Both the position numbers and the translations under genes were made by a program. 35,813 bases of DNA, taken from an uncultured Clostridia bacterium (GTDB taxonomy: Bacteria > Bacillota > Clostridia > Oscillospirales > CAG-382). The stretch covers positions 1 to 35,813 of the forward strand of contig CALWBE010000060.1 of the NCBI GenBank assembly GCA_944375955.1, written 5' to 3'. The notes beneath the pieces are model-generated. The model was not told where the DNA came from. It did no database searches and saw nothing but the letters and a program-made list of their open reading frames with translations. Positions 11,302 through 18,792 of the stretch are shown piece after piece; position 1 is the stretch's first letter, and every line of letters begins with the position of its first letter.

Positions 11302-11512
11302 TTATTCCAAAATCATCGCTGTATATGAGAAGATTATAATTATCCATATGTGGCTCGCATGTTCCGCCTGAATACCATCCCAAAAAAATGCGACCTCCGT
11401 GTGTTACCGCAAGTGCCGGACAGCCTTGGAATTTTCGTACTGATTCAAAATATTTTTCATCCTTAGGATAATACAACTGCTCACACGCAACGTATGCGGC
11501 ATTATTCTTCAT
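11285..11512 (-). pseudogene. N-terminal remnant of a sialidase-like (BNR) protein
   Basis: A 75-codon frame that starts properly: ATG at 11512, GGAGGA seven bases upstream. It reads like the first blade of a six-bladed sialidase-fold enzyme, with RIFLGWYSGG and YSDDFGITWSD, the latter an Asp-box (S-x-D-x-G-x-T-W). It stops at TAA (11285-11287) just after this first Asp-box, whereas such enzymes run to 350 residues or more. No signal peptide is present. The last 17 bases overlap the open frame of the PHP remnant. Expression signals look intact, so a short peptide may still be made, but it cannot form the propeller. Confidence 0.72.
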
Positions 11513-11577
11513 AAATATCCTCCGTAAATTTTTTATGTAAAATGTAAAGCCTCAATTATAATTTTAATGCCTAATAT

Positions 11578-11898
11578 TTATTTTACATTTTTCATTTTAT
11601 TTTTATCTTCTTTTATGATATCAAGCCTTTTGTTTCGGAAGTAAAGCGCTATGTCCGTTCCAACCATAAAAAGATTTAGAAAATAAAAATATGTCGGCCA
11701 TTTTATTTCGCCCGACTGATAAAACACAAGCATTTTCCATACCGTTCCGCATATGTACCCTGCAAATATGAAAAGCAAAAACGGCAGGCTTTTGCCTTTT
11801 GCGGTTTTTGCTCGGTATGATTTTATAATAGAAAGCGGCCATGATATGCCAAAACATATAACCATTGCAGCTTCAAGAAATTCCTGGAGTAGTTCCAT
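11578..11898 (-). CDS. Small PQ-loop/SemiSWEET-like membrane protein
   Basis: A 106-residue protein with three predicted membrane segments (about residues 8-25, 37-57, 66-87) and a basic C-terminus. ISWPLSIIKSYRAKTAKGKS after the first helix resembles the PQ-loop region of SemiSWEET-type half transporters, which work as dimers. The substrate is unknown and the similarity was judged by eye. The ATG at 11898 has a GGGGG-AAAA upstream rather than AGGAGG, the same unusual form as the gene before it. It lies 68 bases after the SanA-like gene with no terminator between, so the two are probably one operon. Confidence 0.6.
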   Translation of the reverse strand: MELLQEFLEAAMVICFGISWPLSIIKSYRAKTAKGKSLPFLLFIFAGYICGTVWKMLVFYQSGEIKWPTYFYFLNLFMVGTDIALYFRNKRLDIIKEDKNKMKNVK

Positions 11899-11966
11899 TG
11901 TTATCTTTTTTCCCCCATAATTACTCTGTATTTTATTGAAAATTTGTTTTTAAATATAAATAAAAC

Positions 11967-12638
11967 TCAAATATTTTTGTCATTTGTTATGTCGCCGCTG
12001 CCCGAAACAGGTATCGCCTCTCCAAGATATTTAGGTGAAGGCTTAAAAATGCCACTGAAAAAATCTTTTATACGTGCCGCATATTCACGTATCTCTCTTA
12101 AATTTTGCCCACTGTAAACAGTTTTCTGCGCATCCGCACCGACAGCATCAACTGACAGTCTGTCGGCAAGATAAAGCGCCCTGTAAAGATGATATTTCTG
12201 TGTCACAATACATGCGCTTTCTACACCAAATACATACTTTGCCCTATATATGCTGTCATACGTTGAAAATCCCGCATGATCCATAAAAATATCCTCCGAC
12301 GGTACTCCCTCTGATATAAGCCAGCTTTTCATAGCATTTACTTCATCATAATCTACCGTACCGTGATCGCCGCTTACCAAAATTTTTTCTGACACGCCGT
12401 TCTGATACAATAAAAGTCCGCATTCAAGGCGTTCGGCAAGCATTGACGACGGACTGCCGTCCGGACGCAATCCTGCTCCGAGAATTAAAATACAATCTGT
12501 TTTTTTTATTTCATCACAATGCAATATTCTTGCTTCTGTGCTTTTTACTACATATATATTTATTGCAACTGCCACTATAATTAAAACCGCAATAACAGAA
12601 ACAGCCGCGACTAAAAAACGCTTAAATTTCTTTTTCAT
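11967..12638 (-). CDS. SanA/YdcF family (DUF218) membrane-anchored protein
   Basis: A 223-residue protein with a single N-terminal membrane anchor (about residues 8-30) and an extracytoplasmic DUF218 domain: ILILGAGLRPDGSPSSMLAE, a VSGDHG motif, DEVNAMKSWL, and STYDS later. SanA of enteric bacteria affects envelope barrier function and vancomycin sensitivity; the biochemical role of the family is unclear. The ATG at 12638 has GGGGGAAAA just upstream. It has its own promoter at 12714-12742 and probably carries the PQ-loop gene behind it. Confidence 0.85.
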   Translation of the reverse strand: MKKKFKRFLVAAVSVIAVLIIVAVAINIYVVKSTEARILHCDEIKKTDCILILGAGLRPDGSPSSMLAERLECGLLLYQNGVSEKILVSGDHGTVDYDEVNAMKSWLISEGVPSEDIFMDHAGFSTYDSIYRAKYVFGVESACIVTQKYHLYRALYLADRLSVDAVGADAQKTVYSGQNLREIREYAARIKDFFSGIFKPSPKYLGEAIPVSGSGDITNDKNI

Positions 12639-12713
12639 TTTTCCCCCGTTATATATTTATAAAAACGGTATAATATATAATTTTAGATTTATGTTTATAA
12701 ATTATTATTTATT

Positions 12714-12742
12714 AGTATATCACATCCGACTTGTTTTTACAA
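12714..12742 (-). promoter_or_regulatory. Sigma-A promoter of the SanA-like gene
   Basis: Read on the minus strand: TTGTAA (12742-12737), 17 bases, TATACT (12719-12714). It predicts a leader of about 70 bases. Confidence 0.65.
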
Positions 12743-12763
12743 CAGAAAATACACAATAATAAA

Positions 12764-12794
12764 TTAAAACGGCTGTTTATAAATTAAACAGCCG
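12764..12794 (-). terminator. Terminator of spoIIE
   Basis: A perfect 10-bp stem, CGGCTGTTTA (12770-12779) with TAAACAGCCG (12785-12794), loop of five. On the minus strand it is followed by TTTTAATTT. Confidence 0.85.
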
Positions 12795-12812
12795 CATAAA
12801 CATAAAAAAATT

Positions 12813-15182
12813 TTAAATAACTTTTACCGCTACACAAGTCATGTCGTCTTCGCGCAGATTTATTTTTTTTGCCTTTGAAAGAATTTTATCCGCAAGCTTT
12901 GCCGGATCTTCATCATTGCCAAAAGACAGCATTTCACAAAGCCACGGCACTTCGTCGGATGACTGCACGATTCCGTCTGAAAGCATTAACACAGTATCCC
13001 CTTTCTCCAAAGTGAATTTCGTGCTTTCGGCGCTAAATGACCGTATTATTCCTGCCGGCGGTGTGTATGACGCTATTTTATAAAGCTTTGACGCCCTGAC
13101 TATATATGCCGGAGCAGCTCCGGCTTTTATAAACGAAGCGTCTCCTGACAAAAGATCCACTTCTAAAAGATCTACCGTTGCAAAGCTTTCATCATTCTTT
13201 GAAAGCAAAAGATTATTTAAAAGCTCCAGTGTTACATTCTTATGCGCTCCGGTCGTTAAAAGTTTTTCGATAAATACCGATGTCAGCCTTGATGTAAGAG
13301 CCGCGCTTCTGCCGCTACCCATTCCGTCAGAAATAAGAGCGTAAAAATAATCCTCGTCGCTCTCGAAAAAGCTTACGGTATCTCCATTTACGGCATTTCC
13401 GCCTTTCGCGCATGCGCTTCTTGCATATTCAAGCTTTATCTTTCTTTTTCTTGTAAGCCTCATCGTCATCTTTTCGCCGCATCCGATATATTCCGGCTCG
13501 CCGAATAAATATCCGCATTTCTCACTCATGTATCCTGCCAGCTCTTCTGAGGTACATGGGAATTTTTCCACGGAAACGCCGTGTACATCTATTATCTTTA
13601 TCCTGTCTCCATATGCCTCAAGAGATGAATATCTTAATCCGATTGACGCAAGCGCTGAATTTGCCGCGTCATATAATGCCCGATCGGGAGTCTTATCTAT
13701 CTTCGCTTTCTGAGATGTATATTTTATAAGTCTTGCCATTGTACTGTACTCCGATGCCAGAATTTCTGTTTTATTGTCGCGAAAATGCTCGTTTACAAGT
13801 TCGCCGTATCCGTCGTTGAACTTTTCTACTATTTCAGTAAGCTTTATGCAGCTTTCTGCATATTTGTCCGGCAAATCACTTTTTTTAAGTCCGCCCGACG
13901 ACAAGCGTTCACATATTATATCCTCCACATTTTCCGATTCATACAGTTTCCTGCTGTAACATCTGTCATACATCGCACAGCCTCCACAGCATGAATCAAG
14001 AATTTTATGCACTTTGTCACGTATCTCCGTCTCGGTCGGATATCGAAGCTTGTCCGATATATTATAAACTATATCAGACAGTGACGTGAATGCACGGGAT
14101 ATCTTTTCAAATCCTCCCGCAGAAACAGGTTCTTTTGTATCATATTCCGGAAATCTTTTTTTTATTGTCATAAGCGGCGTAATCTCCGATATCGGAATAA
14201 ACAATAGAGCCGCTGTCCCTGCGCTTAGTATCGCCGTATATGCTGAACTGCTGTCGATATAAAGCATGACAGCCGAAAAAACACATATAAAACACAATGC
14301 CGCCGCACTGTTTTTCTTTTTCCCGAAACTTCCTGAAAAAAATCCTGCTGTTCCCGCTGCTATCGCAAATGATGTTTCTGTTCCGAAACCCGCTGCCGCA
14401 CCGCATAAAAGTCCCATAAGGAGTCCATAAAGAGAACCTCCGGATATACCCGAATAAAGAGTTATTACTGTCGTAAGTATTATCGACGGCATAAATAATT
14501 CCATTTTTACAAATGACAAAGCATATGCTCCTAAAAAAGCCGCCGCGCAGAAACCGCCGTCTAACACCACTGATCTTCTCCTTCTGCCTGACGACATAAG
14601 AGAACTTAAACATATAACCGTTGCCGGTAAACTTACGGCATATGACACACCTCTTAAAATATAGCTTTTTCCAAATCCTCCCACTCCGATCATTATAGCT
14701 CCGCACATTAGAGAAAGTGCCGCGGACAATGCTATCCGGTTTTTCGCTGTCTCATTAAACATAAACGAACTTAAAAACGCTCTTGCAAAAAAGGCAAGAG
14801 TATTTACGGCAAAAAAAGCTCCTGCTTCTCCTCCGTATCCAATAGAAGCAACCGCTGCTCCAAGATATGAAAAAAAGGCATATTTTTCTCCCGTCGCTGA
14901 AAGTATCAGCGCGGTTCCGCACGGATATACCGAAAACGGCAGCGGCGCACTGCCGAGCACCAATCCCGCCGCCGCATATGCCGCATATATCAAAATTTTA
15001 GAAAACTTTTTATGTCTTGCGCCGGTACGTACACTGCCGCGTCGCAAATATCTTTTTTCCTGTACCTTTTTTAAGCCGATGCCTGTATTTACCGAATAAA
15101 ATCTTTTTCCGTAAATTTTTTTTATCGCCGAACGAAAACGCTTTTTTGTTTTTTCTGTAAGCGCCGGAGTAAAAACAAGCAT
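12813..15182 (-). CDS. spoIIE: Stage II sporulation protein E, PP2C phosphatase
   Basis: SpoIIE (789 residues) dephosphorylates SpoIIAA and so releases sigma-F in the forespore; it also sits at the asymmetric septum. Seen: a basic N-terminus, about ten membrane segments (about residues 62-330), a central regulatory region with a cysteine cluster (SCCGGCAMYDRC), and the C-terminal PP2C domain with ISDGMGSG (Asp619), GAAPAY, LSDGI (about 735) and REDDMT (about 780), which carry the metal-binding Asp residues. Length and order match Bacillus SpoIIE. The ATG at 15182 has GGAAGTG upstream. It is transcribed alone, from a promoter with the Spo0A-type layout, and closed by the 12764-12794 terminator. 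Confidence 0.97.
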   Translation of the reverse strand: MLVFTPALTEKTKKRFRSAIKKIYGKRFYSVNTGIGLKKVQEKRYLRRGSVRTGARHKKFSKILIYAAYAAAGLVLGSAPLPFSVYPCGTALILSATGEKYAFFSYLGAAVASIGYGGEAGAFFAVNTLAFFARAFLSSFMFNETAKNRIALSAALSLMCGAIMIGVGGFGKSYILRGVSYAVSLPATVICLSSLMSSGRRRRSVVLDGGFCAAAFLGAYALSFVKMELFMPSIILTTVITLYSGISGGSLYGLLMGLLCGAAAGFGTETSFAIAAGTAGFFSGSFGKKKNSAAALCFICVFSAVMLYIDSSSAYTAILSAGTAALLFIPISEITPLMTIKKRFPEYDTKEPVSAGGFEKISRAFTSLSDIVYNISDKLRYPTETEIRDKVHKILDSCCGGCAMYDRCYSRKLYESENVEDIICERLSSGGLKKSDLPDKYAESCIKLTEIVEKFNDGYGELVNEHFRDNKTEILASEYSTMARLIKYTSQKAKIDKTPDRALYDAANSALASIGLRYSSLEAYGDRIKIIDVHGVSVEKFPCTSEELAGYMSEKCGYLFGEPEYIGCGEKMTMRLTRKRKIKLEYARSACAKGGNAVNGDTVSFFESDEDYFYALISDGMGSGRSAALTSRLTSVFIEKLLTTGAHKNVTLELLNNLLLSKNDESFATVDLLEVDLLSGDASFIKAGAAPAYIVRASKLYKIASYTPPAGIIRSFSAESTKFTLEKGDTVLMLSDGIVQSSDEVPWLCEMLSFGNDEDPAKLADKILSKAKKINLREDDMTCVAVKVI

Positions 15183-15248
15183 TTTTTCACTTCCATTCTT
15201 TTTTGTATTATTTGGTAATAATTAGCAAATTATCTATCTTATGGATAT

Positions 15249-15282
15249 ATTATATATGCTTGTACACGCATAATCTGTCGAA
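15249..15282 (-). promoter_or_regulatory. Spo0A-type promoter of spoIIE with a 0A box over the -35 region
   Basis: On the minus strand TTCGACA (15282-15276) contains a -35-like TCGACA. It is followed after 21 bases by a perfect -10, TATAAT (15254-15249). The plus strand of the same spot reads TGTCGAA, the perfect Spo0A box. In B. subtilis, spoIIE and spoIIG have sigma-A promoters with this over-long 21-22 base spacing and need Spo0A~P. The predicted transcript starts about 60 bases before the ATG. Confidence 0.8.
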
Positions 15283-15292
15283 GTGTGTACAA
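15260..15292. repeat. Inverted repeat around the 0A box
   Basis: TTGTACAC (15260-15267) and GTGTACAA (15285-15292) form a perfect 8-bp inverted repeat that brackets the 0A box at 15276-15282. It lies partly between -35 and -10 of the spoIIE promoter and could be a second regulator's operator. Function is unknown. Confidence 0.5.
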
Positions 15293-15378
15293 TATCCGGT
15301 TTTTAAAAATTTTACTATTTATAAAAACATAAATTCAGTTGTTGAAAATAAAATATTTGCTCAATTCATAAAATATGC

Positions 15379-15407
15379 TTGAAAAAACTCTCCGTAAATG
15401 GTATTAT
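15379..15407 (+). promoter_or_regulatory. Likely sigma-A promoter of hisS-aspS-polA
   Basis: TTGAAA (15379-15384), 17 bases, TATTAT (15402-15407). It gives a leader of about 240 bases. A second possibility closer to hisS is TTGCAA (15551-15556) with TTATAT 18 bases on. The leader shows no T-box sequence and only a weak hairpin near 15513-15528; nothing else is recognised in 15300-15652. Confidence 0.5.
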
Positions 15408-15652
15408 GTATTATTAAAGTAAAATTTATCTTACACTCGTTTTTAGTTTTTTCGGCATTCGCTTACCTTTATATATCAAAACAACTTGACAAAGATGCAT
15501 GTATTTAAAATACGGAAATAGAATTCCGCCTTTTAAAAAACTAACGTTTATTGCAATTCACTCCTAATAATAATTTATATAAAAATTGAATCATAGGATC
15601 GCGAACCGAATCTTAAAAAAACTGAAACTGAAAGGAACAGGTATATAAAAAA

Positions 15653-16909
15653 ATGATACAAAAGCCAAAAGGCACTCTTGATATTCTGCCCGATGAAACT
15701 CCTTTGTGGCATGAAATTGAAGATACTGTACAGTATGTTACGTCAAAATACGGATTTTCTGAAATAAAATTCCCGACATTTGAACAGTCTTCTCTTTTTA
15801 AAAGAGGCGTCGGAGGCACTACCGATATAGTTCAAAAGGAAATGTTTACGCTTGACGACCGCGACGGCAACGAGCTTTGTCTTCGTCCCGAAGGTACGGC
15901 ATGTGTCGTACGCAGCGTTATAGAAAACGGTCTTTTTAATGAGCCGATGCCGTTAAAGCTTTATTATTTTACAAACTTTTTCAGATATGAAAAGCCTCAG
16001 GCCGGCAGAAGCAGAGAATTTTTTCAGTTCGGAGTGGAAATGTTCGGAACTCCCAAAGCTTCGGCCGACGCCACTGTCATATCTGTCGCCGACATGCTGT
16101 TTAAACGCTTAGGAGTAAACGCAAAACTTAATATAAATTCTATCGGATGTCCTAAATGCCGTCCGAATTACCATGCCGCGCTTGTAGAATATTTTTCGGC
16201 TCACAAGGACGAGCTTTGCGATACCTGCAAGGAAAGACTTAAAACAAATCCCCTGCGTATTCTTGACTGCAAAAGTCCGATATGCGGAGCATTATGCGAA
16301 GGCGCTCCGAAAACCATAGATCATCTTTGCGTCGAATGCAAAGAACATTTTGACGAGCTGCGCGACTGTCTTTCGGCAATGAATATTGAATATTCGATAA
16401 ATCCCCGTATCGTGAGAGGTCTTGACTATTATACAAGAACTGTCTTTGAATTTATTTCCGACGATATCGGCGCGCAGAGCACCGTATGCGGCGGAGGAAG
16501 ATATGACGGTCTTGTAAAAGAGCTTGACGGACCGGATCTTTGCGGCATAGGCTTCGGACTCGGCGTCACAAGGCTTGTTCTCGCAATAAAAAAGAATGCG
16601 GAAAAGCGAGGAACAGCGCTTCCGGAAAACGAAAAGCCTCTAATTTATATTGCGCCTATGGGAAATAAGGCCCAGATAAAGGCGATAGGTCTTGTACATT
16701 CGCTTCGCAGCGCGGGCGTCGCCGCGGAATGCGATATAACCGGCAGAAGTCTTAAAGCGCAGATGAAATACGCGGACAAAATAGGCGCATTATATGCCGC
16801 CGTTATAGGAGACAATGAGCTTAATGCCGGAACATGCGAGCTTAAAAATCTAAGGACAGGCGAAAAAAAATCCGTCGCAATCGACGATCTCACCGAAATA
16901 AGAGATTAA
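15653..16909 (+). CDS. hisS: Histidyl-tRNA synthetase
   Basis: A class II synthetase of 418 residues that charges tRNA-His. It starts with the family pattern KPKGTLDILPDE. Motif 2 with FRYEKPQAGRSREFFQFGVE and the histidine-specific RGLDYYTRTVFE are present, followed by motif 3 (GIGFGLGVTRL) and the anticodon-binding domain at about 325-418. Between about residues 166 and 250 it has a cysteine-rich insertion domain with CPKC, CDTC and CVEC, found in a group of Firmicute HisRS proteins and perhaps zinc-binding. The ATG at 15653 follows AAAGGAAC. aspS follows after 95 bases, the common Firmicute order. Confidence 0.98.
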   Translation: MIQKPKGTLDILPDETPLWHEIEDTVQYVTSKYGFSEIKFPTFEQSSLFKRGVGGTTDIVQKEMFTLDDRDGNELCLRPEGTACVVRSVIENGLFNEPMPLKLYYFTNFFRYEKPQAGRSREFFQFGVEMFGTPKASADATVISVADMLFKRLGVNAKLNINSIGCPKCRPNYHAALVEYFSAHKDELCDTCKERLKTNPLRILDCKSPICGALCEGAPKTIDHLCVECKEHFDELRDCLSAMNIEYSINPRIVRGLDYYTRTVFEFISDDIGAQSTVCGGGRYDGLVKELDGPDLCGIGFGLGVTRLVLAIKKNAEKRGTALPENEKPLIYIAPMGNKAQIKAIGLVHSLRSAGVAAECDITGRSLKAQMKYADKIGALYAAVIGDNELNAGTCELKNLRTGEKKSVAIDDLTEIRD

Positions 16910-16955
16910 TATTTGATTATAATTAAAAACTTAATTATTTGAATACTTAAAATAA

Positions 16956-16980
16956 CCGAGGAAATAATTATTTCCGACGG
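16956..16980. repeat. Palindrome in the hisS-aspS gap
   Basis: GGAAATAATTATTTCC (16960-16975) is a perfect 16-base palindrome, flanked by CCG (16956-16958) and CGG (16978-16980). It lies just before the aspS ribosome binding site. It may be an operator, an RNA hairpin or an mRNA processing site; no T-run follows, so it is not a terminator. Confidence 0.45.
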
Positions 16981-17004
16981 AAAGAAAGGTTGAATTGATA
17001 TAAA

Positions 17005-18777
17005 ATGGCTGAATTTTTAGGGAATATGAAGCGCACGCATTACTGCGGAACCATCAATGAAAACGATATCGGCAAAACCGTATGCGTAATGGGCTGGGTA
17101 CAGAAACAGCGCGATCTCGGAAGTCTTATTTTTATAGATCTCAGAGACCGTACGGGTATTGTTCAGCTCGCCTTTGACGATACTACCGAAAAAAGCATAC
17201 ACGAAAAGGCTTTTTCCGCGCGCAGTGAATTTGTTCTCGGCGCCTGCGGCACCGTAAGAGAGCGCTCAAGCAAAAATCCTAACATTCCTACCGGCGCCGT
17301 CGAAATATTTGTTACCGAACTTAAAATCCTCGGAGAATCTCAAACTCCTCCTTTTGAAATAGTTGAAAATTCAAACTGCAATGAGGAACTCAGACTTAAA
17401 TACCGCTATCTTGACTTAAGACGCCCGGATCTTGCAAAAAATATTATGCTGCGCCATAAGGTAGCCAAAGTCACACGCGATTATTTTGATGAAAACGGGT
17501 TTATTGAAATAGAAACTCCTATGCTTATACGCTCTACTCCCGAAGGCGCAAGGGATTATCTTGTTCCCAGCCGTGTTCATCCGGGTTCGTTTTACGCGCT
17601 TCCGCAGTCTCCTCAGCTGTATAAACAGCTTTCTATGGTCGCAGGTTTTGACCGCTATATGCAGATTGCCCGCTGTTTCCGTGATGAGGATCTGCGTGCC
17701 GACAGACAGCCGGAATTTACACAGATAGACCTTGAAATGTCATTTGTGGAAATGGAAGATGTCCTCGCAATAGGTGAAGGCTATATGAAGCGGATCTTTA
17801 AAGAAATTCTCGGTATCGATCTTCAGCTTCCGCTTCCGCGCCTGACCTATAAGGAAGCTATGGAGCGTTTCGGCTCGGACAAGCCTGATATACGCTATGG
17901 GATGGAAATATTTGATCTTTCCGATATTGCCGGCAGCTGCGGATTTTCAGTATTTTCAGGGGCAGTCTCCGACGGCGGCAGCGTGCGTGCGATAAAAGCT
18001 GAAAACTCTGTCTCCGTTCTCACAAGAAAAGAAATAGACAAGCTTACTGATTTCGTAAAAGGTATCGGGGCAAAAGGACTTGCATGGATACGTCTTACCG
18101 CGGAAGGCGTCTCTTCATCCTTCGCAAAATTCATGACAGAAGATGAAATGAATGCCATTATTAAAAAAGCGGACGCGAAAGAAGGAGACGTAATTTTAAT
18201 AATCGCAGATAAAAATACAAATAAAATTCTCTCTCAGCTGGGCGCTCTTCGAACCGAGGTCGCACAAAAAACCGGCGTTGAGAAAAAGGGAATAGGATTG
18301 CTTTGGATAACCGAATTTCCTTTCTTTGAATACAATGAGGAAACCGGAAACTGGGACGCTATGCATCATCCTTTTACAGCTCCTCTTGACGAATGTCTGC
18401 CTTACCTTGAAAAGGATAAAGCTTCTGTCAGGGCAAAAGCATACGACCTTGTATTAAACGGCATCGAACTTTCAAGCGGTTCTATAAGAATTACAAATCC
18501 CGAACTTCAAAACCGCATGTTCAACCTTCTCGGAATGTCAAATGAACAGGCATATGAAAAATTCGGCTTCCTGCTTGACGCATTCAAATACGGAGCTCCC
18601 CCTCACGGCGGAATGGGCATAGGCCTTGACAGACTCTGCATGCAGCTTTTCAATTGTGAAAGCCTGCGCGACGTAATCGCTTTCCCGAAAGTTCAGAACG
18701 CTTCCGAACTTATGACTGCCTGCCCTGCTCCAGTCGATACTTCCGCTCTCGACGAACTGGGAATAAAACTTAAATAA
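17005..18777 (+). CDS. aspS: Aspartyl-tRNA synthetase
   Basis: A bacterial-type class II synthetase of 590 residues. It has the N-terminal OB-fold anticodon domain (GWVQKQRDLGSLIFIDLRDR), motif 1, QSPQLYKQLSM, motif 2 FRDEDLRADRQPEFTQID from residue 225, the GAD insertion domain at about 290-415, and motif 3 MGIGLDRL near 537-543. Start choice is open: ATG at 17005 has AAAGG about 15 bases upstream, while ATG at 17026 gives MKRTHYCG, closer to the usual N-terminus, with AGGG very near it. Whether it is discriminating or also charges tRNA-Asn depends on whether the genome has asnS or gatCAB, not visible here. polA starts 15 bases later. Confidence 0.98.
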   Translation: MAEFLGNMKRTHYCGTINENDIGKTVCVMGWVQKQRDLGSLIFIDLRDRTGIVQLAFDDTTEKSIHEKAFSARSEFVLGACGTVRERSSKNPNIPTGAVEIFVTELKILGESQTPPFEIVENSNCNEELRLKYRYLDLRRPDLAKNIMLRHKVAKVTRDYFDENGFIEIETPMLIRSTPEGARDYLVPSRVHPGSFYALPQSPQLYKQLSMVAGFDRYMQIARCFRDEDLRADRQPEFTQIDLEMSFVEMEDVLAIGEGYMKRIFKEILGIDLQLPLPRLTYKEAMERFGSDKPDIRYGMEIFDLSDIAGSCGFSVFSGAVSDGGSVRAIKAENSVSVLTRKEIDKLTDFVKGIGAKGLAWIRLTAEGVSSSFAKFMTEDEMNAIIKKADAKEGDVILIIADKNTNKILSQLGALRTEVAQKTGVEKKGIGLLWITEFPFFEYNEETGNWDAMHHPFTAPLDECLPYLEKDKASVRAKAYDLVLNGIELSSGSIRITNPELQNRMFNLLGMSNEQAYEKFGFLLDAFKYGAPPHGGMGIGLDRLCMQLFNCESLRDVIAFPKVQNASELMTACPAPVDTSALDELGIKLK

Positions 18778-18792
18778 AAAGGTAATGTTTAC

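Noticed and set aside
15408..15652. Possible T-box leader for hisS
   Set aside because: The leader is long enough, but the conserved AGGGTGGNACCGCG segment and a terminator/antiterminator pair are missing.
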